A stretch of 64,000 bases of DNA from Oceanimonas sp052119705 (GTDB lineage Bacteria; Pseudomonadota; Gammaproteobacteria; Enterobacterales; Aeromonadaceae), in assembly GCF_052119705.1 (NCBI RefSeq), contig NZ_JBGQOP010000003.1, forward strand, positions 1 through 64,000. Reading direction: 5' to 3'. The stretch's first letter is position 1. Each line of letters opens with the position of its first letter. The notes beneath the pieces were generated by a model. It ran no database searches and was not told where the DNA came from. It saw only the letters and a program-made list of their open reading frames with translations. Made by a program: the position numbers and the translations under genes. Of the stretch, positions 1-8,004 are shown piece by piece.

Positions 1-41
1 TGCCTTGCCGTAGTTTAGATAGGTGCCAAACGCTAGATAGC

Positions 42-68
42 AAAAAGCCAGCACTAGGCTGGCTTTTT
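42..68 (-). terminator. Rho-independent terminator, end of tRNA operon
   Basis: A stem of 11 bp (AAAAAGCCAGC pairing with GCTGGCTTTTT) has a 5-nt loop and a T-run on both strands. It lies downstream of a decayed tRNA-Gln copy on the minus strand and would work in either direction. Confidence 0.75.
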
Positions 69-74
69 ACTTAA

Positions 75-141
75 TGGCTGGGGTACCGAGAATCGAGCCT
101 GGGCACTGAGGCCGAGAGCAAAACCCACTGCCTTTATCTAG
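75..141 (-). pseudogene. Decayed tRNA-Gln copy 1
   Basis: The acceptor 3' strand with CCA and the T-arm of tRNA-Gln(UUG) are recognisable. The variable region carries a shared derived change (GGGCACTGAGGCCGAG in place of GGGGATGGCGAG). The D-arm and 5' acceptor strand no longer match, so no cloverleaf can form. Confidence 0.7.
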
Positions 142-164
142 GCTGGTTACAAACACCAGACAGC

Positions 165-190
165 AAAAAGCCGACTCAAGAGTCGGCTTC
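165..190 (-). terminator. Rho-independent terminator after tRNA-Gln
   Basis: The stem AAGCCGACTC / GAGTCGGCTT is followed on the minus strand by a T-run. It lies 9 bp beyond the tRNA-Gln at 199-273 and is probably the true end of the functional operon. Confidence 0.75.
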
Positions 191-198
191 TTACTTAA

Positions 199-273
199 TG
201 GCTGGGGTACCAGGATTCGAACCTGGGGATGGCGAGATCAAAACCCGCTGCCTTACCGCTTGGCGATACCCCA
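199..273 (-). tRNA. glnU: tRNA-Gln(UUG)
   Basis: The minus strand gives a complete 75-nt cloverleaf with encoded CCA. It has a TGGGGTA 5' acceptor strand, a 7-nt anticodon loop TTTTGAT with anticodon TTG, and a T-loop TTCGAAT. It is one of three identical or near-identical functional Gln genes in this operon and closest to the terminator. The symbol follows the E. coli operon by analogy. Confidence 0.95.
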
Positions 274-374
274 ATTTTATTACTTAACTTCACTCATCAA
301 CTTTTATTGCTAAAAGTTAACTTTTTACTACCCGAGATAAATAAAGCTAGTTCAGCTTAATTTCATCTTAAATA

Positions 375-459
375 TGGTGCGGAAGGCGAGACTTGAACTC
401 GCACACCTTGCGGCGCTAGAACCTAAATCTAGTGCGTCTACCAATTTCGCCACTCCCGC
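375..459 (-). tRNA. leuW: tRNA-Leu(UAG)
   Basis: An 85-nt class II tRNA with a long variable arm and encoded CCA. The anticodon loop TTTAGGT gives TAG, which reads CUN leucine codons. It lies between tRNA-Met and tRNA-Gln, as leuW does in the E. coli metT operon. Confidence 0.95.
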
Positions 460-466
460 TAAAAAG

Positions 467-543
467 TGGTGGCTATGGCGGGATTCGAACCTGCGACCCC
501 ATCATTATGAGTGATGTGCTCTAACCAACTGAGCTACATAGCC
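467..543 (-). tRNA. metU: tRNA-Met(CAU), elongator type
   Basis: A 77-nt cloverleaf with encoded CCA and anticodon loop CTCATAA (anticodon CAT). The body matches the elongator methionine tRNA of enterobacteria (5' GGCTATGTAGCTC), not the initiator. It is identical to the copy at 1126-1202. Confidence 0.93.
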
Positions 544-659
544 ACTTCTGTAAACCGAAAGTAATATGCCTATTTTTCTTATCGAAATCAAGACTAAATT
601 TCTTTCAACTTACGTTGCAAATATTTATCTTTTTACAAAGCGTTTAGCCAGTAAGAAGA

Positions 660-702
660 TGGCTGGGGTACCAAAATTCGAGCATGGGCACTAAGGCCGA
701 TA
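660..702 (-). pseudogene. Decayed tRNA-Gln copy 2
   Basis: The 3' acceptor strand and T-arm of tRNA-Gln persist with several substitutions, and the derived variable-region block (GGGCACTAAGGCCGA) is present. The 5' half is lost into AT-rich sequence. Confidence 0.65.
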
Positions 703-737
703 TCAAAATTTTATGCTTCCAACTTTAAAACTAAATA

Positions 738-786
738 TGGCTGGTATACCAGTATTTGAAGCTGGGCACTGAGGCCGAGATCAAAG
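738..786 (-). pseudogene. Decayed tRNA-Gln copy 3
   Basis: The same truncated pattern as the copy at 660: a recognisable T-arm and acceptor 3' end, the derived GGGCACTGAGGCCGAG block and no matching 5' half. The acceptor strand is mutated (TGGCTGGTATACC). Confidence 0.65.
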
Positions 787-814
787 TTAGTCTATCCAAC
801 AATACTTCTAAATA

Positions 815-889
815 TGGCTGGGGTACCAGGATTCGAACCTGGGAATGGCGAGATCAAAACCCGCTGCCTTACCGCTTGGCGATACCCCA
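815..889 (-). tRNA. glnW: tRNA-Gln(UUG)
   Basis: A complete 75-nt cloverleaf with anticodon TTG and encoded CCA. It differs from the other two functional Gln copies by one base in the variable loop/T-stem boundary (GGGAATGG against GGGGATGG). Confidence 0.94.
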
Positions 890-971
890 ACAAACATGGT
901 TGATATTTATAACATAAATTCAGCCATTTACAAATTTTTATATTATTTACAAAAAATATTTGTAAATAATA

Positions 972-1021
972 TGGCTGGGGTACCAGGGTTCGAAGCTGGG
1001 CACAAGGCCGAGATCAAAACG
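972..1021 (-). pseudogene. Decayed tRNA-Gln copy 4
   Basis: A tRNA-Gln 3' half with the derived variable block (GGGCACAAGGCCGAG). The 5' half is replaced by AT-rich sequence similar to that beside copies 2 and 3 (CATCCAACTTTAAA). This points to copying of an already decayed unit. Confidence 0.65.
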
Positions 1022-1045
1022 TAATACATCCAACTTTAAAGCTAG

Positions 1046-1120
1046 TGGCTGGGGTACCAGGATTCGAACCTGGGGATGGCGAGATCAAAACCCGCTGCCT
1101 TACCGCTTGGCGATACCCCA
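1046..1120 (-). tRNA. glnV: tRNA-Gln(UUG)
   Basis: A complete 75-nt cloverleaf with encoded CCA and anticodon TTG. It lies 5 bp downstream of the first tRNA-Met, so the two are co-transcribed. Confidence 0.95.
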
Positions 1121-1125
1121 ACAAA

Positions 1126-1202
1126 TGGTGGCTATGGCGGGATTCGAACCTGCGACCCCATCATTATGAGTGATGTGCTCTAACCAACTGAGCTACATAG
1201 CC
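1126..1202 (-). tRNA. metT: tRNA-Met(CAU), elongator type, first gene of operon
   Basis: A 77-nt cloverleaf, anticodon CAT, encoded CCA, identical to the copy at 467-543. It is the promoter-proximal gene of the operon. Confidence 0.94.
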
Positions 1203-1263
1203 ACTACTGTTCTCGATTTAATTCACCCAATTACTTGTGCGCATCTCGTCGGGAACGGGGCGC

Positions 1264-1292
1264 ATTATGCGTACCCTCGCTTTGATCGTCAA
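1264..1292 (-). promoter_or_regulatory. Sigma-70 promoter of tRNA operon
   Basis: Read on the minus strand: -35 TTGACG (1287-1292), a 17-bp spacer, -10 CATAAT (1264-1269), then a GC-rich discriminator GCGCCCC. The GC discriminator is typical of stable-RNA promoters under stringent (ppGpp) control; that regulation is inferred. The 250 bp upstream to ychF shows nothing else except the ychF terminator. Confidence 0.8.
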
Positions 1293-1483
1293 CCGCTTTT
1301 TCGGTTAAAAACTCCTTGTTAAGACTGTTTGCCGATAAAGTAAACGCATCGGCTGAGTAATGAGCAAAAGCTGCGCCAAGCAGCCAGCTATTACAGAGTC
1401 GTAAATCCCTTGATGACAAACTGGCTGAAGGTGAACATGAGGCATCAAGGTTACTTGAGTATGAAAAATAAGGGCAACAAAAT

Positions 1484-1520
1484 AAAAAAGCACCGAACCT
1501 TATCGGTACGGTGCTTTGTT
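1484..1520 (-). terminator. ychF terminator
   Basis: The stem AAAGCACCG (1487-1495) pairs with CGGTGCTTT (1509-1517), followed on the minus strand by six T. It lies 30 bp past the ychF stop, with a heptad repeat between them. Confidence 0.85.
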
Positions 1521-1549
1521 TTAGCTAGGCGCTTGGTGCTAGGCGCTGC
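1521..1549. repeat. Heptad array between ychF stop and terminator
   Basis: Three 7-nt units on the plus strand (GGCGCTT, GGTGCTA, GGCGCTG), preceded by AGCTA. On the gene strand the unit is NAGCRCC. Arrays with the same period recur at many gene ends in this window. Confidence 0.7.
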
Positions 1550-1550
1550 T

Positions 1551-2642
1551 TTAAACGTTAAACAAGAAGTTCAGTACGTCACCGTCTTTAACGATATAGT
1601 CTTTACCTTCGGCGCGCTGCTTACCGGCTTCTTTGGCTCCTTGCTCGCCTTTAAAGGCAATAAAGTCATCAAAGGCGATAGTTTGAGCGCGGATAAAGCC
1701 TTTTTCGAAGTCGGTGTGAATTTTACCGGCCGCCTGCGGTGCGGTAGAACCCACAGGTATGGTCCAAGCGCGCACTTCTTTTACACCGGCGGTGAAGTAG
1801 GTTTGCAGATTCAGTAGCTCATAACCGGCGCGGATCACGCGGTTTAAGCCCGGCTCTTCAATGCCCAAATCGGCCATAAACTCGGCGGCATCGGCGGCGT
1901 CCAGCTCAGAAATCTCTGACTCCATGGCGGCACACACAGGCACGACTATGGCGTTTTCGGCGGCGGCAATTTCACGCACCTGATCCAGATAAGGATTATC
2001 TTCAAAGCCATCGTCGCTGACGTTGGCGATATACATAGTCGGCTTTATGGTTAAGAAGTTCAGATAGTCGATGGCGGCTTTTTCTTCTTTAGTCAGCGTT
2101 ATGCTGCGCAATACTTGGCCGTCTTCTAAGGCAGGTAACAGCTTTTCCAGTACAGTGACTTCAAACTTGGCGTCTTTATCGCCGCCTTTGGCTTTTTTGG
2201 CGTTACGGTGAATGGCACGCTCACAAGTATCCAGATCCGCCAATGACAGTTCGATATTGATGATTTCGATATCGTCTTTTGGCGAAACTTTACCGGCCAC
2301 GTGAATGATGTTGTCGTCGGCAAAGCAACGCACCACATGACCCACGGCGTCGGTTTCACGAATGTTGGCCAAAAATTTATTGCCTAAGCCTTCGCCTTTA
2401 GAAGCACCGGCTACTAGGCCTGCAATGTCCACAAACTCCATGGAGGTGGTCAAGATACGCTGTGGCTTAACGATCTCTGCTAAGGCGTCCAAGCGCTTAT
2501 CTGGCACCGGCACCACGCCTGTGTTGGGCTCGATAGTACAGAAAGGAAAGTTAGCCGCTTCTATGCCGGCCTTGGTCAGTGCGTTAAACAGGGTGGATTT
2601 ACCTACGTTAGGTAGGCCCACGATTGCGCATTTAAAACCCAT
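1551..2642 (-). CDS. ychF: Redox-regulated ATPase YchF (Obg-like ATPase)
   Basis: A 363-residue P-loop protein of the OLA1/YchF branch of the TRAFAC GTPases, which prefers ATP over GTP and binds ribosomes; the E. coli protein is also 363 residues. The G1 loop GLPNVGKST is near residues 9-17 and the start MGFKCAIVGLPNVGKS matches the family. The C-terminus has the TGS domain (residues about 278-361). The start is an ATG 69 bp after pth on the same strand, so the two are probably co-transcribed, as in E. coli. Confidence 0.97.
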   Translation of the reverse strand: MGFKCAIVGLPNVGKSTLFNALTKAGIEAANFPFCTIEPNTGVVPVPDKRLDALAEIVKPQRILTTSMEFVDIAGLVAGASKGEGLGNKFLANIRETDAVGHVVRCFADDNIIHVAGKVSPKDDIEIINIELSLADLDTCERAIHRNAKKAKGGDKDAKFEVTVLEKLLPALEDGQVLRSITLTKEEKAAIDYLNFLTIKPTMYIANVSDDGFEDNPYLDQVREIAAAENAIVVPVCAAMESEISELDAADAAEFMADLGIEEPGLNRVIRAGYELLNLQTYFTAGVKEVRAWTIPVGSTAPQAAGKIHTDFEKGFIRAQTIAFDDFIAFKGEQGAKEAGKQRAEGKDYIVKDGDVLNFLFNV

Positions 2643-2711
2643 GATATGTGTCCTGAAGGTGATGTCTAAAAAGATAACTGTAAAAATAGTTAAGAATGAT
2701 GTGGATAAAAA

Positions 2712-3314
2712 TTACTGGTTGGAGTCGGCATTAAAGGCATGCAGGCGATTCATCGCCTTATTGATGCCGTCTTTAAATAAAATATCGGTGCAACGCGCCG
2801 CTTCATCTACCGCCGCTTCCAGCAAACTGTGCTCGGCGGCAGGCGCCTTGGTTAACACAAAACCGGCCACTTGGGTTTTATGACCCGGATGGCCGATGCC
2901 AATGCGTAACCGATAAAAATCTTTGTTGTTGCCCAAGCAGCTGATGGAGTCGCGCAGGCCATTGTGGCCGCCGTGGCCGCCGCCTTTTTTAAAGCGCACC
3001 GTACCGGGGCTTAAGTCCAATTCGTCGTGAGCGATTAAAATCGACTCAGGTGCAATTTGGTAAAAGTTGGCCATGGCACCCACGGCTTTGCCCGATAAGT
3101 TCATAAAGGTAGCCGGCACTAATAAGCGCACATCGTGCCCTGCAATACGAACGCGTGCTGTCCAACCAAAGAATTTAGCTTCTTCTTTAAGGGTGACGCC
3201 ATGCATGCGCGCCAGCTCAGCCACATACCAAACACCGGCGTTATGGCGGGTTTGTGCGTATTCTGGACCCGGATTACCGAGCCCAACAATCAGTTCGATA
3301 GGGTTCATATACAT
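2712..3314 (-). CDS. pth: Peptidyl-tRNA hydrolase
   Basis: Releases tRNA from peptidyl-tRNAs dropped by ribosomes. About 200 residues (family about 194). The N-terminus IVGLGNPGPEYAQTRHNAG holds the substrate-binding Asn and the catalytic His (in TRHNAG); the conserved TFMNLSG follows. Two ATGs lie 6 bp apart (3314 and 3308); the second gives MNPIELIVGLGNPG, closer to family length, and the Shine-Dalgarno sequence does not decide. It is upstream of ychF on the same strand. Confidence 0.96.
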   Translation of the reverse strand: MYMNPIELIVGLGNPGPEYAQTRHNAGVWYVAELARMHGVTLKEEAKFFGWTARVRIAGHDVRLLVPATFMNLSGKAVGAMANFYQIAPESILIAHDELDLSPGTVRFKKGGGHGGHNGLRDSISCLGNNKDFYRLRIGIGHPGHKTQVAGFVLTKAPAAEHSLLEAAVDEAARCTDILFKDGINKAMNRLHAFNADSNQ

Positions 3315-3607
3315 ACTTGGCCGTTAAAAATATCGCCATATTCTAATTAAGAGCGGCAATAATGGCCACCTTGACTAGCAGAAAGCGGCATAATAGCGCG
3401 AAAATCGTAGGGCGGCTGTAAAGAAAGATGTGCAAAGAGCAAGATAGCGCCCAGCGCCCAGAAAAATAAAGAATGGCATTAGGTTGTGTAGGCGAACGCT
3501 TGCTCTCGCATCTCGCCGAAGGCGAAACATATATTAGGCCAAAAGAGCTTTGGCTTTAGCTGGGTGCTTGGCGCTCGGCGCGAATTTTTTTTAACCAAGG
3601 AACATAA
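3315..3607. other. Intergenic region with two repeat types
   Basis: No gene is visible. It holds a 24-bp block (3488-3511, starting GTAGGCGAACGC) that recurs exactly at 13495-13518. It also holds a heptad array (GGTGCTT, GGCGCTC, GGCGCGA) at about 3556-3582, just upstream of the TauE-type gene. Confidence 0.55.
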
Positions 3608-4336
3608 ATGTTTGAGTTATTAGGCTGGGCGTTACTGGCAGGTGTCGTGAATGCGCTGGCCGGTGGCGGTTTGTTTTTTACTTTGCCGGCATTATTAGCG
3701 TTAGGGGTACCCAGTACCTCGGCCGTCGCCACCGCTAGTGTGGCCTCTTGGCCCGGTTACGTGAGTGCGTTTTGGAGCATACGTCGCCAATTAAAAAAAG
3801 GGCCGTTAGCGGCGTTAACGCTGATTGGTCTGTTGGGCGGGACTTTGGGTGCTTTGGCGCTGGTGCAATTTGATGCCAGCAGCTTTAACTATCTGGTGCC
3901 TTGGCTGTTGCTTACGGTCAGCCTCTTGTATGCCCGCCAGTTATTAAGCAAGGCGGGCTTTGAAGGGCCGCTGGTGCTGCGCAAAGCCGGTTGGCCTTTG
4001 CTGTTGAGTGGCAGCTTTTATGGCGGCTTCTTTGGTGGCGGTTTAGGGGTGCTGTTTATGTCGATCACCGGCCAACTGCGCATGGGCACTAATTTGCAGC
4101 AGCATACTATTAAGCTGTATCTGTCGATGCTGGCCAGTGGCGCCACTATAGTGGTCTATTCGCTATCGGGATTGGTGTACTGGCAGGGCGGCTTGGTACT
4201 GGCGCTGGGTTATTTGATCGGCGGTCAGCTCGGCGCCAAGATCTTGAAGTGGATCCGGCCTAAGTTACTGGCTTGGAGCATAGTGACCTTTGGCATTGGT
4301 TTGAGTGTTTACTACTTTATGCGGTTTTATATGTAA
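3608..4336 (+). CDS. TSUP-family exporter (TauE/SafE)
   Basis: A 242-residue polytopic inner-membrane protein of the TauE/SafE (TSUP) family, whose members move sulfite, sulfonates or other organic anions; the substrate here is unknown. The first helix carries the family motif VNALAGGG near residues 15-22, and the second half repeats a glycine-rich GGFFGGGLGVLF segment, as expected for a two-repeat fold. A good ribosome site (AAGGAA) precedes the ATG. It sits between pth and prs, a position not occupied in E. coli, so it is an insertion into that block. Confidence 0.85.
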   Translation: MFELLGWALLAGVVNALAGGGLFFTLPALLALGVPSTSAVATASVASWPGYVSAFWSIRRQLKKGPLAALTLIGLLGGTLGALALVQFDASSFNYLVPWLLLTVSLLYARQLLSKAGFEGPLVLRKAGWPLLLSGSFYGGFFGGGLGVLFMSITGQLRMGTNLQQHTIKLYLSMLASGATIVVYSLSGLVYWQGGLVLALGYLIGGQLGAKILKWIRPKLLAWSIVTFGIGLSVYYFMRFYM

Positions 4337-4339
4337 ACA

Positions 4340-4367
4340 GTGAGGAGTGAAGCGTGAGGGGGGAGGC
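4340..4367 (+). repeat. Heptad array, left of four-helix gene
   Basis: Four units of 7 nt: GTGAGGA, GTGAAGC, GTGAGGG, GGGAGGC. They begin 4 bp after the stop of the TauE-type gene. A complementary C-rich array lies at 4905-4936. Confidence 0.75.
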
Positions 4368-4433
4368 GTAAAACCGAGTCGTTCTTATCTAGCGGCTACA
4401 ATAGGTGATTATCTATCATCATGCAGAGTCGGT

Positions 4434-4790
4434 ATGCGTAAACACCAAAACTTAGATGTGTGGAAGGATGCCATGCTTCTGGTTACGTATATTTATCAGT
4501 TGACGGCGACGTTTCCAGATAATGAACGTTTTGGACTAACGGGACAGATGCGCCGTGCGGCAATTTCAGTGCCCAGCAACATTGCTGAAGGAGCTGCGCG
4601 AGGCAGTAAAGCTGAGTTCGTACGATTTCTTCATATAGCACGGGGCTCATTAAGTGAGCTTGATACGCAACTCATGCTTGCAGTACAGCTTAACCTGACC
4701 ACTGAAGTCCATCAGGCATCTCAGCTGATAAATAGGGTATTTGCGTTGTTGGGTGGCCTAATACGGCATTTAAAAAACGAGGGGAGCTAG
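4434..4790 (+). CDS. Four-helix bundle protein (S23/IVS family)
   Basis: 118 residues from the ATG at 4434. It belongs to the four-helix bundle family first met as the ORF inside 23S rRNA intervening sequences: KHQNLDVWKDAM start, RRAAISVPSNIAEGAARG centre, then an SLSELDTQL helix. The molecular function of the family is not known. The upstream reading frame (from 4347) crosses a heptad repeat and has no family similarity, so the internal ATG is preferred. Here it is far from rRNA and is bracketed by GTGAGGA-type arrays and their complement. Confidence 0.8.
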   Translation: MRKHQNLDVWKDAMLLVTYIYQLTATFPDNERFGLTGQMRRAAISVPSNIAEGAARGSKAEFVRFLHIARGSLSELDTQLMLAVQLNLTTEVHQASQLINRVFALLGGLIRHLKNEGS

Positions 4791-4904
4791 CGTGCGTAGA
4801 AAAAGGTAAAAAATAAGGAGCAAGCAGAAGGTGATATTTATCCTTCCATTTACTCCTTACTCAGTTAGCAATACTCGGCGCTAAAGGTAAACGGCGGTTA
4901 GTTT

Positions 4905-4936
4905 TCACTCCTCACCATTTACCCCTCACACCTTAC
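4905..4936 (-). repeat. Heptad array, right of four-helix gene
   Basis: Units TCACTCC, TCACCAT, TTACCCC, TCACACC and a partial TTAC. It is roughly the inverted complement of the array at 4340-4367 and abuts the 3' end of prs. A weaker TACTCCT-type run lies near 4850-4878. Confidence 0.7.
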
Positions 4937-4947
4937 ATCACTGCAAA

Positions 4948-5895
4948 TTAATGCTCAAACATGGCTGAGATGGACTCTTCGTTGCTGATACGACGAATCG
5001 CTTCGGCCAGCATTGGCGACAGTGACAACTGCTTCACTTTGCTCAACGACTTCATTTCTGCAGTCAAAGGCACAGAGTCTGTGATGATCACTTCATCAAT
5101 CACTGAGTCTTTGATGTTCTGGTAGGCATTGCCTGAGAACACGGCGTGAGTCGCATAGGCGAACACGCGCTTGGCGCCACGTGCTTTTAGCGCTTCTGCG
5201 GCTTTGCACAAGGTGCCGCCGGTGTCGATCATGTCATCGACGATTACACAATCTCGACCTTCAACATCACCGATCAGGTTCATTACCTCAGAGACGTTGG
5301 CACGCGGACGACGCTTGTCGATAATGGCAATTTCGGTTTCATCCAACAATTTGGCCACGGCGCGGGCGCGCACGACACCACCGATGTCGGGAGAAACCAC
5401 CACTGCATTTTGCAGGTTTTTAGACAGCATGTCTTCTAACAGCACAGGCGTGCCAAACACGTTGTCTACCGGCACATCGAAGAAACCTTGAATTTGCTCG
5501 GCGTGCAGATCAACGGTCAATACGCGGTCAACGCCCACGCTAGACAGGAAGTCGGCGACTACTTTAGCGGTAATAGGCACACGAGAAGAACGTACGCGAC
5601 GGTCTTGGCGAGCATAACCAAAGTAGGGGATAACGGCGGTAATACGACCGGCAGATGCGCGACGCAGCGCATCTATCATCACAATCAATTCCATCAAGTT
5701 ATCGTTGGTCGGTGCACAGGTCGATTGGATGATAAACACATCGCCGCCCCGTACATTTTCGTTGATTTGCACACTGATCTCACCGTCGCTAAAACGGCCA
5801 ACATCGGCAGCACTCAGTTTAATGAACAAACGATCGGCGATACGTTGGGCGAGTTCCGGTGTAGCATTACCAGCAAACAGCTTCATGTCGGGCAC
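4948..5895 (-). CDS. prs: Ribose-phosphate pyrophosphokinase
   Basis: Makes PRPP from ribose 5-phosphate and ATP for nucleotide, His and Trp synthesis. 315 residues, the same length as E. coli Prs and near identical over long stretches (MPDMKLFAGNATPELA start, NENVRGGDVFIIQ, the PRPP loop VDDMIDTGGTLC, RRISNEESISAMFEH end). The start is fixed by this match. It is preceded by ispE on the same strand, with a long leader between. Confidence 0.98.
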   Translation of the reverse strand: MPDMKLFAGNATPELAQRIADRLFIKLSAADVGRFSDGEISVQINENVRGGDVFIIQSTCAPTNDNLMELIVMIDALRRASAGRITAVIPYFGYARQDRRVRSSRVPITAKVVADFLSSVGVDRVLTVDLHAEQIQGFFDVPVDNVFGTPVLLEDMLSKNLQNAVVVSPDIGGVVRARAVAKLLDETEIAIIDKRRPRANVSEVMNLIGDVEGRDCVIVDDMIDTGGTLCKAAEALKARGAKRVFAYATHAVFSGNAYQNIKDSVIDEVIITDSVPLTAEMKSLSKVKQLSLSPMLAEAIRRISNEESISAMFEH

Positions 5896-6200
5896 GGTTG
5901 AAAACCTCAGGATTGTTTCATGGGTGGCGAGACTGGACGGGGCCGTGAACCCGTTATTACGAAAAACTACTTCGCTATCCAGCCCGTTTTAGAATTCGTG
6001 TCGTATAAAAGTGTATCTTACAGGATGTTGAGTCGGATAACTCAAACGGCGAGATGGCGTTAGCCTTACCACCTGTCGATCACACTTAACAGCCAATTAA
6101 CTCTTGGAACAAGAGCGAAAATGGGCCCATCCCCATTTCCTGACATTGCTGTCGAGTTTGCCGTATGACTGCAGCTCTAACTTTAGTGTGTAAACCTCAA
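5896..6200 (-). promoter_or_regulatory. prs upstream region / long leader
   Basis: 305 bp without a gene between ispE and prs. E. coli prs also has an untranslated leader of about 300 nt here, so this is probably its promoter and leader. No convincing operator or riboswitch could be assigned by eye. Confidence 0.4.
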
Positions 6201-7037
6201 TTAAAGCTGCGCTATGGCACTAATTAAAGGTGATTGATTGCAACCTTTGGCTACAAACCCCGACATTCCCTGTGGAGCCTTGGCCAGTATCGTTTGGGCC
6301 TCAAGCCGGCTGTCGAAACTGGCGAAGATACAGGCACCTGTGCCCGTCATTCTTGACGGCGCGTATTCTACCAACCAGCTAAGGAGCTTGGCAACCTCGG
6401 GGTGACGCTTTTTAACCAGCGGCTCGCAATCATTGCGCCACGGCGCTGTGAGCCATTGCGCCAAGCCTAGCGCTGGACTGTCGCGTATTAGCTCTGGGTC
6501 TTGAAAAATGTCGGCAGTAGAAACAGACACATTTGGGTGCAAGATTAGGTACCAAGGTTCAGGAGGAGAAGCGGGTGTTAACTGCTCACCCACGCCCTCG
6601 GCAAAGGCGGCGTGGCCTTGTATAAATACCGGCACATCGGCGCCTAAACGCAAGCCCAGAGTCGCCAGTTCGTTCGGACTCAAACCTAGCTGCCATAGGT
6701 GATTGAGTGCCAGCAGGGTAGTGGCCGCATCACTGGAGCCACCACCGAGTCCACCACCCATCGGCAAGCGTTTGGTTAGCTGGATCTGCGCGCCTTGTGT
6801 GCAACCTGTGTGGGCTTGCAGTAAGCGCGCCGCTTTGATGATCAGATTTTGCTCAGTTGCCACCTCGGGCAAATCCGCCTTCAGCACTAACTCGCCCTTG
6901 GGGGCTAAAGCGAACCCTAAGGTGTCGCCATAATCGACAAACTGAAACAGGGTTTGTAGATTGTGATAGCCGTCGTCACGGCGACCGGTAATGGTTAAAA
7001 ATAAATTTAATTTAGCTGGCGCCGGTAGCAGTAGCAT
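6201..7037 (-). CDS. ispE: 4-diphosphocytidyl-2-C-methyl-D-erythritol kinase
   Basis: Phosphorylates CDP-methylerythritol in the MEP isoprenoid pathway. 278 residues, GHMP kinase fold: the N-terminal PAPAKLNLFLTITGRRDDGYH holds the catalytic Lys/Asp region. The ATP-binding glycine loop is LPMGGGLGGGSSDAA (about residues 91-105), and there is a C-terminal MTGTGACIFASF motif. It keeps the E. coli order lolB-ispE-prs. Confidence 0.97.
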   Translation of the reverse strand: MLLLPAPAKLNLFLTITGRRDDGYHNLQTLFQFVDYGDTLGFALAPKGELVLKADLPEVATEQNLIIKAARLLQAHTGCTQGAQIQLTKRLPMGGGLGGGSSDAATTLLALNHLWQLGLSPNELATLGLRLGADVPVFIQGHAAFAEGVGEQLTPASPPEPWYLILHPNVSVSTADIFQDPELIRDSPALGLAQWLTAPWRNDCEPLVKKRHPEVAKLLSWLVEYAPSRMTGTGACIFASFDSRLEAQTILAKAPQGMSGFVAKGCNQSPLISAIAQL

Positions 7038-7160
7038 GGTGTTGGTTGCCTTTTATGAGAGCCAAAATGTATTTGCCTAGTGATCCACAGAGCAAACCTT
7101 TTTTGCAACGAAACCCACTAAATCCACGAAAAAATAGTGATCAGATCTGACTAAAGCCGG

Positions 7161-7303
7161 TGATGAGTGAGGATTAAGGATGAATGGGGCGAGCCGAAAC
7201 AGTGCGCAGCGCTGTTCTGGACCTTCATTCAACATTAAAAATTCAACACTCAATACTCAATACTCAACATTGCGCTTTAGCTTGGTGCTGGGCGCTGCTT
7301 TTA
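7161..7303. repeat. Three heptad arrays between lolB and ispE
   Basis: Three different 7-nt-period runs lie in one intergenic region: GTGATGA/GTGAGGA/TTAAGGA at about 7161-7188; ATTCAAC/ATTAAAA/ATTCAAC/ACTCAAT/ACTCAAT/ACTCAAC at 7227-7268; and GGTGCTG/GGCGCTG at 7284-7297 against the lolB stop. The period is constant while the sequence changes. Confidence 0.7.
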
Positions 7304-7305
7304 AG

Positions 7306-7881
7306 CTATTTCAGTTCCCACTGGCTAATGGCTAAGCGCAGCTGAGTGTCGTCGTGGGTCAGATTAAGGCGACTCGGCAGCCAGAGGCCATTAATTTGCG
7401 TGTAGCCTAAGTATTCCAGCTGCCAACCGTGGGCGCGGATGGTTTTGGGGCGGTCATGCTCATCATAGGTCACCTTGTCGCCAACGCCTGGCAGGCCTTT
7501 GATCCAGTAAGATAATTGCTCCACCGGTAAATCCCAGCCCGTTAATTCTTGTACTAGGTCTCGAGCATTGGTCGCTTGATGCAGCTCGCCTTCGCTATCT
7601 ATTAATTGCACCCTTTGGCCGTTGCGGCTTAAGTCAAAGACCCGTTTCCCCACCACGTTGGTGAGATTCATGCGGTAATCATTACTAGTTTGCCGCCAAA
7701 ACAAACTTAAACTGCCGCGCTCATCGGGTGTAATAATGCCGAGCTTGGCGCTGAGCTGCCAATTTTGCAGTTGTGACAAGGTTTTTTGTTGCGCCTGCCA
7801 AGAGCCTGCTGGCGCCTGTTCAGCCTTGTAGGCACAGCCTGACAGCCATAATAGGCCCAATATTATCAGTAGATTACGCAC
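7306..7881 (-). CDS. lolB: Outer-membrane lipoprotein LolB
   Basis: Receives lipoproteins from LolA and inserts them into the outer membrane. 191 residues with a lipoprotein signal (MRNLLIILGLLWLSGCAYK, lipobox LSGC, Cys16). The body shows LolB features: the LSQLQNWQLSAKLGI strand, FWRQTSNDYRMNLTN, and the WIKGLPG region. It starts with GTG behind an AAGGA site and is divergent from hemA, as in E. coli. Confidence 0.94.
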   Translation of the reverse strand: MRNLLIILGLLWLSGCAYKAEQAPAGSWQAQQKTLSQLQNWQLSAKLGIITPDERGSLSLFWRQTSNDYRMNLTNVVGKRVFDLSRNGQRVQLIDSEGELHQATNARDLVQELTGWDLPVEQLSYWIKGLPGVGDKVTYDEHDRPKTIRAHGWQLEYLGYTQINGLWLPSRLNLTHDDTQLRLAISQWELK

Positions 7882-8004
7882 GGTTAATCCTTAGCAAAAA
7901 ATAGGTGGCCAGTATAAGGGCAAGCGTCGCGCCTTTTAAAGCCCTACTGTTTCTCGTACAATACTCGGCTATCTGAAAGATGTAACGAGCCGCGTACAAC
8001 CCTC

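Larger units (their letters stand above)
1..198 (-). repeat. Decayed tRNA-Gln plus terminator tandem units
   Basis: This is the downstream end of the minus-strand tRNA operon. Two units of about 120 bp can be aligned. Each has a degenerate 5' half of tRNA-Gln, a spacer, a hairpin terminator and the start of the next tRNA-Gln 3' half (GGCTGGGGTACC). The unit continues off the left edge of the window. It reads as tandem duplication of a tRNA-Gln plus terminator block followed by decay of the extra copies. Confidence 0.6.

Noticed and set aside
2362..2883. Plus-strand open frame of 173 codons across ychF/pth
   Set aside because: Antisense shadow of two well-conserved genes with no supporting signal.
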